DNA of 37,418 nucleotides, taken from positions 1 to 37,418 of the forward strand of contig NZ_JAFBID010000064.1 in the NCBI RefSeq assembly GCF_016811235.1, written 5' to 3'. Positions within the stretch are counted from its first letter, which is position 1. Every line of letters starts with the position of its first letter. The stretch comes from Microvirga arabica (GTDB lineage: Bacteria; Pseudomonadota; Alphaproteobacteria; Rhizobiales; Beijerinckiaceae). Below, one piece after another: positions 1 to 7,626 of the stretch. The translations under genes were made by a program, and so were the position numbers. The notes beneath the pieces are model-generated. The model made no database searches. It was not told the DNA's origin and saw only the letters and a program-made list of their open reading frames with translations.

Positions 1-210
1 AACGTGATCGCACCCGGCTACATCGCCACCGAGATGGTGAAGGCGGTGCCGGAAGAGGTGCTGAAATCGAAGATTCTCCCGCTCATTCCCGTGGGCCGTC
101 TCGGCGAGGCGGAGGAGATCGCCCGCACGGTGCTCTTCCTGGCCGCTGACGACGCCGGCTTCGTCACCGGCTCGACCCTGTCGGTGAACGGCGGCCAGTA
201 CATGGCGTGA
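1..210 (+). CDS. phaB: Acetoacetyl-CoA reductase, C-terminal part (partial)
   Basis: The open frame enters from the left edge, so only about the last 69 residues are present. They form the C-terminal part of a short-chain dehydrogenase/reductase: PGYIATEMV follows the catalytic region, then IPVGRLGEAEEIA and the terminal TGSTLSVNGGQYM. This combination is typical of PhaB, which reduces acetoacetyl-CoA to (R)-3-hydroxybutyryl-CoA with NADPH for polyhydroxybutyrate synthesis in the cytoplasm. The cofactor motif and the Ser-Tyr-Lys catalytic residues lie outside the window, so a related 3-oxoacyl-ACP reductase (FabG) is not excluded. A hairpin terminator follows at 247-275. Confidence 0.82.
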   Translation, partial: NVIAPGYIATEMVKAVPEEVLKSKILPLIPVGRLGEAEEIARTVLFLAADDAGFVTGSTLSVNGGQYMA

Positions 211-246
211 TCACGGCCCTAGCCGAAGTTTCAGCAAAATGACGAT

Positions 247-275
247 AGCCCTCCTCATCGGGAGGGCTTTCGTTT
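247..275 (+). terminator. Rho-independent terminator after phaB
   Basis: A perfect 8-bp stem (AGCCCTCC at 247-254 with GGAGGGCT at 261-268) with a 6-base loop is followed by TTCGTTT. It lies 37 bases after the phaB stop. The right arm also supplies the GGAGG that would serve as ribosome binding site for the next gene, whose ATG is at 276, so the two elements overlap. Confidence 0.8.
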
Positions 276-1163
276 ATGGCGGTCATCATGACGACTCGCA
301 CCGCCACCACCATCGGCCTCACCGCCATCCTGCTCTGGTCCATGCTCGCCCTGTTCACGGCGGCGACTGGCACGATACCGCCCTTCCAGCTCAATGCCAT
401 GACCTTCCTGGTCGGCGGGCTGGTAGGCGTGGCGAGCTGGATCGTGCGGCCGCAGGGTCTCAAAGCCCTGCGCCAGAAGCCCGTCGTCTGGGCCTTGGGT
501 GTCGGCGGTCTGTTCGGTTATCACGCCCTCTACTTCGCGGCTTTGCGCTGGGCGCCGCCGGCCGAGTCGGGGCTAATCAATTATCTCTGGCCACTCCTGA
601 TCGTGCTCTTCTCGTCCTTCCTTCCAGGCGAGCATCTGCGGCGGGCGCATATCATTGGAGCGCTCCTGGGTTTTGCCGGCGTCATCGTGCTGATCGCCGG
701 ACGCGGCGCCTTCGACGCGCGGGCGGAATACATGCCGGGCTATCTGTGCGCCTTCGTGGCCGCCTTCTTGTGGGCCGGCTATTCGGTGCTGTCCCGCCGC
801 TTCGGCCAGGTGCCGACCGACGCGGTGGCGGGCTTCTGCCTCGCGACCTCGCTGCTCAGCCTCGTCTGCCATCTCGCCTTCGAGACCACCGTGTGGCCCG
901 AGACGACGACGCAATGGCTCGCGGTTCTGGCGCTCGGCCTGGGTCCGGTGGGCGCGGCCTTCTATGTGTGGGACATCGGCATGAAGCAGGGCGACATCCG
1001 TTTCCTTGGCGTCGCCTCCTATGCGACGCCGGTGCTCTCGACGCTGCTGTTGGTGGTGGCTGGCTATGCGGCGCTGACCCTCTCGCTCGCGCTCGCCTGC
1101 GGCCTCATCGTGGCCGGCGCGCTTGTGGCTACACTCACACCGAAGAAGAGCGCCCCGGCATGA
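276..1163 (+). CDS. DMT-superfamily (EamA) exporter
   Basis: A 295-residue, very hydrophobic protein with about ten predicted membrane segments arranged as two EamA halves, the usual size and layout of the drug/metabolite transporter superfamily. These are inner-membrane exporters of amino acids, metabolites or drugs; the substrate cannot be read from the sequence. An aromatic amino acid exporter of the YddG type is one possibility. The ATG at 276 is chosen because GGAGG at 261-265 lies a suitable distance upstream; a second ATG at 288 has no such site. The 3' end overlaps the convergent GNAT gene by 29 bases. Confidence 0.85.
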   Translation: MAVIMTTRTATTIGLTAILLWSMLALFTAATGTIPPFQLNAMTFLVGGLVGVASWIVRPQGLKALRQKPVVWALGVGGLFGYHALYFAALRWAPPAESGLINYLWPLLIVLFSSFLPGEHLRRAHIIGALLGFAGVIVLIAGRGAFDARAEYMPGYLCAFVAAFLWAGYSVLSRRFGQVPTDAVAGFCLATSLLSLVCHLAFETTVWPETTTQWLAVLALGLGPVGAAFYVWDIGMKQGDIRFLGVASYATPVLSTLLLVVAGYAALTLSLALACGLIVAGALVATLTPKKSAPA

Positions 1164-1899
1164 CCCGGTGGGTGTAGCGGTAGGCGGTTCCGAAACCGAG
1201 CGCTCCATAAAGGGATCGGGCGATCTCATTCTCCTCCCGCACCTGGAGGTAGGCCGTGTGCGCCCCCTCCCCGCAGCCCCAGGCCATGAGGCTCGACACC
1301 ACGCGACGGCCTAACCCGATGCCGCGCAGGTCCGGAGCGACGACAATGTCGTAGAGGCCGACATAGCCCCGCTCCACCACCCCGAGGCCCCAGGCGACGG
1401 GCCTGTCGTCAAGGCTGAGCGTGGCGAAAGCTGCCTTCTGCCGGATACGCGAGACGATTTTCATCAGGGTCTCGTCATCGGCCTTGTCGCCGCCATAGGA
1501 TCCTGCGGCCTCCCGCACCCAGCGCTTGGAGACCTGAGGCTCAAGGGCAACCTCGGGGTCGCGCTCGCAATCCTCGCTGCTGATGGGCGCGGTGAGAACA
1601 TGCGTCGCCTCGATCTCCTTGAAGCCGCGCAGCTTCAGCCGCTCGTCCACATCATGCGCCTCCACCCCATTGAGGCGGAAGGTCGGGCGCACATTGGCCT
1701 CGACGAAGCGGGCGATCATATAGTCGATGAGCTCGTCGTCGAGGGTTGCACCGGGCAGGAATGGCGTGGCGGAATTGGCGCGCTTCGAATAGCCGTTGGC
1801 GAGCCGCAGGATCCAGCCGTCATAGGCCTGGTAGTCGAACGAGGGCCAGGCGTTCAGGAGCCGGCTCTCGAGTCCGATGATGAGGCTGTGATCGTTCAT
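1135..1899 (-). CDS. GNAT family N-acetyltransferase
   Basis: A 254-residue protein. Its C-terminal half, roughly residues 140-240, is a GNAT fold: the acetyl-CoA-binding motif reads VVAPDLRGIGLGRR followed by an amphipathic helix, then YLQVREENEIARSLYGALGF, the usual end of the domain. The N-terminal half looks like a degenerate GNAT-like or substrate-recognition region, an arrangement seen in many uncharacterised alphaproteobacterial acetyltransferases. It would transfer acetyl from acetyl-CoA to an unknown amine. It is separated from gloB, on the same strand, by 32 bases and could be transcribed with it. Confidence 0.85.
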   Translation of the reverse strand: MNDHSLIIGLESRLLNAWPSFDYQAYDGWILRLANGYSKRANSATPFLPGATLDDELIDYMIARFVEANVRPTFRLNGVEAHDVDERLKLRGFKEIEATHVLTAPISSEDCERDPEVALEPQVSKRWVREAAGSYGGDKADDETLMKIVSRIRQKAAFATLSLDDRPVAWGLGVVERGYVGLYDIVVAPDLRGIGLGRRVVSSLMAWGCGEGAHTAYLQVREENEIARSLYGALGFGTAYRYTHRVMPGRSSSV

Positions 1900-1931
1900 G
1901 AGGCTGTCCGCTCCTGCAGGGTGCAGCTACG

Positions 1932-2699
1932 TCAGAACCTGTTCTTCCATTCGCGCAAGGCCTGGAACACCTCGACTGGGCCGGCTCCCTGCTTATCAAC
2001 GGATTTCGCGAGCGCCGGCTCCCCGGCGCGCAGGAAAGGATTGGTCGCCTTCTCCTGGCCGATGGTCGACGGCACCAGGAAGCGGCCTTCAGCCTTCGCA
2101 TCCTCCGCCTCTTTGGCGCGGGCCTTCAGCGCCGCGTTGTCCGGATCCGCGGCGAGCGCGAAGCGTGCGTTCGAGAGCGTGTAATCGTGCCCGCAATAGA
2201 CCCGCGCCTCGTCCGGCAGGGCCGCAAGCCGCTGCAGCGAGTGCCAGAACTCCGCATAGGTGCCCTCGAACATCCGCCCGCAGCCGAGGGTGAACAGGGT
2301 ATCGCCGGCAAAGAGCGCGCGGTCCGCCGCGAACCAGTAGGAGACGTGGTCGAGGCAATGCCCAGGCGTCTCCCACACATGCGCCTGCAGGCCGCCCACA
2401 TGCACCGTGTCGCCCTCGCGCACATAGGCGTCGGCATGAGGCACCGCCTCGCGGGCCTTGACCGGCGCCACCACCCGGCAGCCGGTGCGGCGCTTCAGGC
2501 CGTCGATCCCCTGCACATGATCGGAATGGCGGTGGGTGACAAGGATATCGGTGAGCTGCCAGCCTTTTTCGGACAAGGCTGCCAGGATCGCGCCTTCGTC
2601 GGGCGCATCGATGGTCGCGCAGGCGCCCGTGTTGGGATCGTGAATCAGAACACCGATATTGTCCTGCAGGCAGAGAAAGGCGTGGATCTGGGCTGACAT
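1932..2699 (-). CDS. gloB: Hydroxyacylglutathione hydrolase (glyoxalase II)
   Basis: A 255-residue metallo-beta-lactamase-fold hydrolase of normal glyoxalase II length. The metal-binding THxHxDH motif is present (His56, His58, Asp60, His61), with the further ligands His114 (TPGH), Asp133 (FAGDTLF) and His171 (CGHDY). The C-terminal substrate-binding helix ends in LREWKNRF, as in GloB. The enzyme hydrolyses S-lactoylglutathione to D-lactate and glutathione, completing methylglyoxal detoxification in the cytoplasm. I start it at the ATG at 2699 (MSAQIHAF); the frame is open much further upstream, but that extension is antisense to the methyltransferase gene. It is divergent from that gene. Confidence 0.95.
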   Translation of the reverse strand: MSAQIHAFLCLQDNIGVLIHDPNTGACATIDAPDEGAILAALSEKGWQLTDILVTHRHSDHVQGIDGLKRRTGCRVVAPVKAREAVPHADAYVREGDTVHVGGLQAHVWETPGHCLDHVSYWFAADRALFAGDTLFTLGCGRMFEGTYAEFWHSLQRLAALPDEARVYCGHDYTLSNARFALAADPDNAALKARAKEAEDAKAEGRFLVPSTIGQEKATNPFLRAGEPALAKSVDKQGAGPVEVFQALREWKNRF

Positions 2700-2816
2700 C
2701 GAGGAACCTTGTCTTGATGTGCTCTGAGCTATCATGGGACAGTCGGCGCGTGAAACCAGACCCCGAACCCTCGATTGCCAGTGTCTGACGAGCCCGAGAG
2801 GCAGCCTGTTGAGGTC

Positions 2817-3551
2817 ATGAGCATCGACATCACCGATCTGCGCGGCTTCTATGCCAGCCCCCTCGGGGCCGTGACGCGCCGCTTCGTGGGGCGGGCCATC
2901 GACCGGTTCTGGGGCCCGCTGACGGGGTTGCGCGTGCTCGGCCTCGGCTACGCGCCGCCTTATCTCTCGGCCGTGAAGGGCGAGACCGAGCGCACGCTCG
3001 CCTTCATGCCGGCGAACCAGGGCGTGGTGAACTGGCCCAGCACGGGGGCCTCCGCCTCGGCCCTGGTCGACCCGCTGATGATGCCCCTGCCCGACGCCTC
3101 CATCGACCGGGTGCTCGTGGTCCATGCCCTGGAGACCGTGGAGAGCCCGAGCGAGCTCCTGCACGAGATCTGGCGCATTCTCACCCCGGGCGGGCGGATC
3201 ATCCTGGTGGCGCCGAACCGGCGGGGCTTGTGGGCCCGGATGGACACCACGCCCTTCGGCTATGGCCAGCCCTACAGCCGCTCGCAGCTGAAAAGCCTCA
3301 TGCGCCAGACCTGGTTCTCGCCGGAGGGCTGGGCTGAGACCCTTTACGTGCCGCCCTTGCGCAACCGCTTCCTGCTCCAGACCGCCCAGGCCTGGGAGCA
3401 GGTTGGCGCCGGCTTCTCCCTGCCCTTCGCGGGCCTTCATATCGTCGAGGCCACCAAGCAGCTCTACCGGCCCGGCGCCGTGCGGGCCGTGCAGCGCTCG
3501 CGCCGCTTCTCGCCGGTGTTCGTTCCGGCTCCCGCCTCGCATCTAGGCTGA
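2817..3551 (+). CDS. Class I SAM methyltransferase-like protein
   Basis: A 244-residue protein with a methyltransferase fold of the Methyltransf_11 type: motif I region LRVLGLGYAPPYL, an acidic-post segment MMPLPDASIDRVLVVHALE, then LHEIWRILTPGGRIILVAPN. Motif I lacks the usual GxGxG (it reads GLGYAPP), so SAM binding may be altered. The ATG at 2817, preceded by GAGG, is preferred over an in-frame TTG at 2775. Divergent from gloB with a 117-base shared control region. I recall this pairing from other Hyphomicrobiales genomes, but no substrate can be stated. Confidence 0.8.
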   Translation: MSIDITDLRGFYASPLGAVTRRFVGRAIDRFWGPLTGLRVLGLGYAPPYLSAVKGETERTLAFMPANQGVVNWPSTGASASALVDPLMMPLPDASIDRVLVVHALETVESPSELLHEIWRILTPGGRIILVAPNRRGLWARMDTTPFGYGQPYSRSQLKSLMRQTWFSPEGWAETLYVPPLRNRFLLQTAQAWEQVGAGFSLPFAGLHIVEATKQLYRPGAVRAVQRSRRFSPVFVPAPASHLG

Positions 3552-3684
3552 TTGTCCTTGATTCCGCCGCGTTTTACAGGACTAAAGCGGGGCTCAACTT
3601 GACTTGGGCTGCCCGAAACGCCAGTGTCCGCCCCGCTTCGGCAGGGCTATCGGGCCACGCCGGTCTTCTTTTCCATAGAGTCTG

Positions 3685-4638
3685 ATGCGCAGTTATCTCG
3701 ATTTCGAAAAGCCCGTCGCCGAGCTGGAAGCCAAGGTCGAGGAGCTTCGGGCGCTCGGTGAGAACCGGGACGCCGTCTCCATCGCCGACGACATCTCCCG
3801 CCTGGAGGTCAAGGCGGCCGATGCCCTGAAGGATCTCTATGGCCGGCTCACGCCCTGGCAGAAGACCCTCGTGGCGCGCCATCCCCAGCGGCCGCATTTC
3901 GTCGATTACTGCGCCGGGCTCATCACCGAGTTCACCCCGCTCGCCGGCGACCGCAAGTTTGCCGAGGACGAGGCCATCGTCGGCGGCTTCGGACGCTTCC
4001 GCGGCCAGGCTGTCTGCGTGATGGGCCAGGAGAAGGGCCACAACACCGAGACCCGCATCCGGCACAATTTCGGCATGGCCCGCCCCGAGGGTTATCGCAA
4101 GGCCGTGCGCCTCATGGAAATGGCGGACCGCTTCAGCCTGCCGGTGATCTCGTTCGTCGACACCGCAGGCGCCTATCCGGGCATCGAGGCGGAGGAGCGT
4201 GGACAGGCCGAGGCCATCGCCCGCTCGACGGAGATGCAGCTCTCCTTGGGCGTGCCCAATGTCTCCGTCGTCATCGGCGAAGGCGGCTCGGGCGGCGCCA
4301 TCGCCATTGCCACCGCCAACAAGGTGCTGATGCTGGAGCACGCCATCTACAGCGTGATCTCGCCGGAAGGCGCGGCTTCGATCCTCTGGCGGGATGCCGC
4401 CCGGGCCCAGGACGCCGCTACCAACATGAAGATCACGGCCCAAGATCTCCTGCGGCTCGGCATCATCGACGGCATCGTGACAGAGCCCGTGGGCGGCGCC
4501 CACCGCGACCCGCAGGCGACCATCGAGGCCGCCGGCAACGCCATCGAGGAAGCCCTGCACGACCTCGGCAACATGGGACCGGCCGAAATCCGCGACCACC
4601 GGGCCGACAAGTTCCTCGCCATCGGGCGCAAGCTCTGA
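3685..4638 (+). CDS. accA: Acetyl-CoA carboxylase carboxyltransferase subunit alpha
   Basis: A 317-residue protein matching the usual AccA length. It opens with YLDFEKPVAELEAKVEELR, the typical N-terminal helix, followed by the crotonase-like carboxyltransferase core with GQEKGHNTETRIRHNFGMA, SFVDTAGAYPGIEAEERGQ, EGGSGGAIA and YSVISPEGAASILWRD. With AccD it transfers the carboxyl group from carboxybiotin to acetyl-CoA, giving malonyl-CoA for fatty acid synthesis. It stands alone, 133 bases after the preceding gene, with a hairpin at 4747-4772 as likely terminator. Confidence 0.97.
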   Translation: MRSYLDFEKPVAELEAKVEELRALGENRDAVSIADDISRLEVKAADALKDLYGRLTPWQKTLVARHPQRPHFVDYCAGLITEFTPLAGDRKFAEDEAIVGGFGRFRGQAVCVMGQEKGHNTETRIRHNFGMARPEGYRKAVRLMEMADRFSLPVISFVDTAGAYPGIEAEERGQAEAIARSTEMQLSLGVPNVSVVIGEGGSGGAIAIATANKVLMLEHAIYSVISPEGAASILWRDAARAQDAATNMKITAQDLLRLGIIDGIVTEPVGGAHRDPQATIEAAGNAIEEALHDLGNMGPAEIRDHRADKFLAIGRKL

Positions 4639-4746
4639 TCCGGCCTCTCCCATGACGGACGGAGCGCGCCTGACAAGGGCGGGCTCCGGCGCCCCTGGCC
4701 TCGCTTTACCTCCAAAGAGAGCCCTGCTCTCCAAAGAGACAGGCTG

Positions 4747-4772
4747 AAAAGCCGCCAAAGGCGGATTTTTTA
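4747..4772 (+). terminator. Likely terminator after accA
   Basis: A short GC stem (CCGCC at 4752-4756 with GGCGG at 4760-4764, loop AAA) is followed by ATTTTTTA and preceded by an A-run. It lies about 110 bases after the accA stop. The five-base stem is short, so confidence is moderate. The remaining bases from 4639 to 4898 hold no gene; an 11-base direct repeat (CTCCAAAGAGA at 4710-4720 and 4729-4739) is the only other structure seen. Confidence 0.6.
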
Positions 4773-4898
4773 CCTTCCATTCACCATGACTCCCTCATGG
4801 CCCCGCTTGCAGTAAGGGCGGGTTAAGGCTAACGATTTAGGGGTAAAGGGGAACTGTTCGGCACAGGCGCCGGGCAGATCAAAAATTGCGGGGTCCCC

Positions 4899-6176
4899 AT
4901 GATGAAGCGTATCGCATTGGCCGCGAGCCTGGTGCTCGCGCTTGCTGCCTGCCAGGACGATAATCTCTCCCGTGGCTCCACGCGCCACCTTGTGCCGATT
5001 CCGTCCGCCACCATGGCGTTGATGTCGACCAAGGGCATGTCCAAGGAAGACCCGATCCTGATCCGGGCCTACAAGAAGGAATCGGAGCTGGAGATCTGGA
5101 AGCGCGGCTCCAACGGGAAGTACGCGCTCCTCAAGACCTATCCGGTCTGCCGCTGGTCAGGCCAGCTCGGCCCCAAAAACCGCGAGGGCGACCGCCAGGT
5201 GCCGGAGGGCTTCTATACGGTCACCCCGGCGCAGATGAACCCCAATTCCAACTTCTATCTCTCGTTCGATACCGGCTATCCGAACGCCTTCGACCGGTCG
5301 CTGGGCCGCAGCGGCGGCGACATCATGGTCCACGGCTCGTGCTCCTCGCGCGGCTGCTTCGCTATGACGGACCAGAACGTGGCCGAGATCTACGCCATCG
5401 CCCGCGAGGCTCTCGGCGCCGGTCAGCGCGGCTTCCAGTTCCAGTCCTATCCGTTCCGGATGACGGCCGAGAACCTGGCCAAGCACCGCCTCGATCCGAA
5501 CATCGCCTTCTGGAAGAACCTGAAGGAAGGTGCCGATGCCTTCGAGGTGACGAAGGACGAGGTCCGGGTGGCCGTCGGCCGCGGCCGCTACGAGTTCAAC
5601 CTCGATCCTGACACGGCCTCCGTAGTGGCGCAGAAGCGCGCCCAGGACGAGCAGGAAGTGGCGGAGCTCGTCGCCAAGGGCGAGAAGCCGATCAAGCTCG
5701 TCTACCACGACGGCGACACGCACGAATCCTTCCGCACGGCGTTGGCCAACGTCACGGGCGTATCCGACACCAAGCTCGGCTACGTGAGCCGCACCGAGGG
5801 CATCTCGTCCGGCCCGCGGGTGGTCGCCCTCAACGATTCCGGCAAGGAAGCCCCGGAGGCGCCGCCGACCGCCCTGGCCTTTGCGTCCATGCGCGAAATC
5901 CCCGTCTCGCAGGCCGAGACCCGCGCGGCCGTGACCCAGCAGACGGCTCCGGTGGCAGCGGCCGCAGCAGCTCCCGCGTCTGGAGAGACGCCGTTCTACA
6001 AGAAGATGTTCGGCGGCGTCGCCGACCTCTTCAGCACCTCGTCCGCGCAGCCCGCCGTCGAGGCGGTTCAGGCAGCGCCCGCCGCTCCCGCGGTGAGGAC
6101 GGCTCCGGCCCCCAATGCCGTGCCGCAGAAGCGGGCTCAGGCTGGAGCGGCCGTGAAGGTTGCGAACGCGAACTGA
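4899..6176 (+). CDS. Lipoprotein with YafK/DpaA-type L,D-transpeptidase domain
   Basis: A 425-residue exported protein. The N-terminus MMKR plus a hydrophobic stretch ends in the lipobox LAAC, predicting lipidation at Cys18. Residues about 45-200 form a YkuD-fold catalytic domain of the YafK branch: VCRWSGQLGPK, REGDRQVPEGFYTVTPAQMNPNS, then MVHGSCSSRGCFAMTD with His145 and the catalytic Cys153. E. coli YafK (DpaA) does not crosslink but cuts Lpp off peptidoglycan. The C-terminal 200 residues are family-unrelated, rich in Ala and Pro, with one small amphipathic segment (FYKKMFGGVADLFS). It therefore probably acts in the periplasm on peptidoglycan-protein links or crosslinks. Monocistronic, with terminator at 6200-6228. 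Confidence 0.85.
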   Translation: MMKRIALAASLVLALAACQDDNLSRGSTRHLVPIPSATMALMSTKGMSKEDPILIRAYKKESELEIWKRGSNGKYALLKTYPVCRWSGQLGPKNREGDRQVPEGFYTVTPAQMNPNSNFYLSFDTGYPNAFDRSLGRSGGDIMVHGSCSSRGCFAMTDQNVAEIYAIAREALGAGQRGFQFQSYPFRMTAENLAKHRLDPNIAFWKNLKEGADAFEVTKDEVRVAVGRGRYEFNLDPDTASVVAQKRAQDEQEVAELVAKGEKPIKLVYHDGDTHESFRTALANVTGVSDTKLGYVSRTEGISSGPRVVALNDSGKEAPEAPPTALAFASMREIPVSQAETRAAVTQQTAPVAAAAAAPASGETPFYKKMFGGVADLFSTSSAQPAVEAVQAAPAAPAVRTAPAPNAVPQKRAQAGAAVKVANAN

Positions 6177-6199
6177 TCCACCGGCAATTCACCATATGG

Positions 6200-6228
6200 A
6201 AAAGCCCGCCTCACCGGCGGGCTTTTTG
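6200..6228 (+). terminator. Rho-independent terminator after the YafK-like gene
   Basis: Stem GCCCGCC (6204-6210) with GGCGGGC (6216-6222), loop TCACC, preceded by AAA and followed by TTTTTG. It lies about 25 bases after the stop codon. Confidence 0.9.
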
Positions 6229-6289
6229 TTGTGAGCAGGCGTCTCAGCCAATGCACCGCCTTGCCTGGAACCGCGTGGCACAACCCAAT

Positions 6290-6318
6290 GCAAAGAAACG
6301 CCGCCTCGAGAGGCGGCG
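6290..6318 (-). terminator. Rho-independent terminator after cheZ
   Basis: On the minus strand an 8-bp stem (arms 6311-6318 and 6299-6306, loop of four) is followed by TTTCTTTG. It lies about 30 bases after the cheZ stop and faces the terminator of the convergent lipoprotein gene. Confidence 0.8.
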
Positions 6319-6346
6319 CCAGTTAGTCCGGGGTTTCACCCGTTCG

Positions 6347-7054
6347 TCACCCGAACAGGGCGTCGATGGCATCCTGCGAGGTGCGGTTCGGGTCGCCGTC
6401 GAGGGCCGGGCCGTTCAGGAGAGCTTCGTCCCCCTGCCGCTCCGGCATCTTGAAGGCCTCCACGTCGTTGAAGCTTTCCAGGCCGCCCCAGATCTGCGCC
6501 ATCTGGGTCACGCGCTCCTCGATGAACTTCATCGAGCCCACGACCTTGCTGATGCGCTGGCCGGTAATGTCCTGGAAATTGCAGGCCTCGAAAATCGTGA
6601 TGACCCGGTCCGAGATCTGCCGCGCCATCTCGGCGTCGGATCCGGAGAGCTGGGAAGCCAGCTTTCCCGTGATCTCGTCGATCTCCTCGGCGGCCGCTAG
6701 GATGCTGTTGGTGGCAGCCTCCGTGCCGCACACCACAGCTCCGAGTTCGTCGGTGACGCTGGTCACCTGCCCGCCAGGGCTGTGGGAGTGCAGGGTCGCG
6801 ATCTCACGCTTGGTGCGCTGGATCGATTCCGTGATGGCGTCGAGCTCGTCCTTGAGGTGGAGCGCCTCGCGCAAATCGGTCCGGATCTGGTCGAGAAGAG
6901 CCTTGGAGGCCCCGCTGCTCGGCTCGAGAGCCGCGTGGATGGCCGCCATGCCCCGCATGATCTCGGCATGCCGCCGGGCGGCGATGCTCTCGCGGGACTG
7001 GGCCAGGAGATCGAGGCTCAAGGGATCGAAGGAAACAGGCGGTGGGAGACGCAT
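6347..7054 (-). CDS. cheZ: CheZ-family CheY-P phosphatase
   Basis: A 235-residue, mostly helical protein. The diagnostic part is CNFQDITGQRISKVV, matching the CheZ active-site helix (the Gln of the FQD.TGQ motif inserts into the CheY active site), and the C-terminal tail SQDAIDALFG resembles the CheZ peptide that tethers CheY. The middle segment forms long helices consistent with the CheZ four-helix dimer. It should dephosphorylate CheY-P and so terminate the chemotaxis signal. It follows cheY by 5 bases, so the pair is an operon; no receptor, cheA or flagellar gene is adjacent. Confidence 0.88.
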   Translation of the reverse strand: MRLPPPVSFDPLSLDLLAQSRESIAARRHAEIMRGMAAIHAALEPSSGASKALLDQIRTDLREALHLKDELDAITESIQRTKREIATLHSHSPGGQVTSVTDELGAVVCGTEAATNSILAAAEEIDEITGKLASQLSGSDAEMARQISDRVITIFEACNFQDITGQRISKVVGSMKFIEERVTQMAQIWGGLESFNDVEAFKMPERQGDEALLNGPALDGDPNRTSQDAIDALFG

Positions 7055-7059
7055 GGCGA

Positions 7060-7443
7060 CTACTCACCCAGAACGGCGGCGATCTTGGAGCGCAGGGTAT
7101 CGGCGTTGAAGGGCTTGACGATGTAGTTGTTGACGCCGGCCTGCTTGGCCGCGACCACGTTCTCGGTCTTGGCCTCTGCGGTGATCATGATGAAGGGCAG
7201 GCTGCCCAGCTCCGCGTCGGCACGCACCTGCTGCAGCAGCTCGAAGCCGGTCATGGGCGCCATGTTCCAGTCGGAGATCACCAGCCCGTACTTCTTCTCC
7301 TTGAGCTTGCCCAAAGCCTCCGAGCCGTCCTTCGCCTCGTCGACGTCGTTGAAGCCGATCTGCTTCAGCAGGTTGCGGATGATGCGCAGCATCGTCTGGT
7401 AATCGTCAACGATGAGCACCGGGAGAGACGTGTTCAATGCCAT
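7060..7443 (-). CDS. cheY: CheY-like single-domain response regulator
   Basis: A 127-residue stand-alone receiver domain. The acidic pair Asp13-Asp14 (VLIVDDYQT), the phosphoacceptor Asp58 (ISDWNMAPMTG), the switch Thr in FIMITAEAK and the conserved Lys in YIVKPFNA are all present. In chemotaxis CheY-P binds the flagellar switch FliM. The immediate cheZ neighbour supports a chemotactic role rather than a generic receiver. Start is the ATG at 7443; the 183-base gap upstream to the ABC-F gene contains that gene's terminator and presumably the cheY promoter. Confidence 0.93.
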   Translation of the reverse strand: MALNTSLPVLIVDDYQTMLRIIRNLLKQIGFNDVDEAKDGSEALGKLKEKKYGLVISDWNMAPMTGFELLQQVRADAELGSLPFIMITAEAKTENVVAAKQAGVNNYIVKPFNADTLRSKIAAVLGE

Positions 7444-7570
7444 GATGGTTCGGCCTGCAAAGTGAGAAAGGAAATGAGAGGAAGGCTTTTGACGGACGCT
7501 TCTTCGAAAAGGTTGTTCTGGTCCCTGCCTTATCCCTCACGATGCTTGCCTCAAGCTGACGTCACGGCAG

Positions 7571-7598
7571 CAAAAAGCCCGGCCGTGAGACCGGGCTT
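7571..7598 (-). terminator. Rho-independent terminator after the ABC-F gene
   Basis: On the minus strand AGCCCGG-type arms (7592-7598 and 7576-7582) close a loop of about nine bases and are followed by TTTTTGCTG. It lies about 30 bases beyond the stop codon of the ABC-F gene. Confidence 0.82.
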
Positions 7599-7626
7599 CA
7601 GATGTTGGCATCAGGTGCTTTCTCGC

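Noticed and set aside
2700..3542. N-terminal extension of gloB of about 280 codons
   Set aside because: The open frame continues upstream only because it is antisense to the high-GC methyltransferase gene. GloB homologues begin at MSAQIHAF and have about 255 residues.
4710..4739. 11-base direct repeat CTCCAAAGAGA downstream of accA
   Set aside because: Two copies only, 19 bases apart, with no partner site or gene to suggest an operator; probably chance or slippage.
3574..4758. A 394-codon frame on the minus strand opposite accA
   Set aside because: Antisense shadow of accA; no recognisable domain and no ribosome binding site of note.
4840..4885. GGAAC near 4852 upstream of the YafK-like gene as an EcfG promoter
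   Set aside because: The position 16 bases downstream reads CGGG rather than CGTT, two mismatches in the four-base -10 element.
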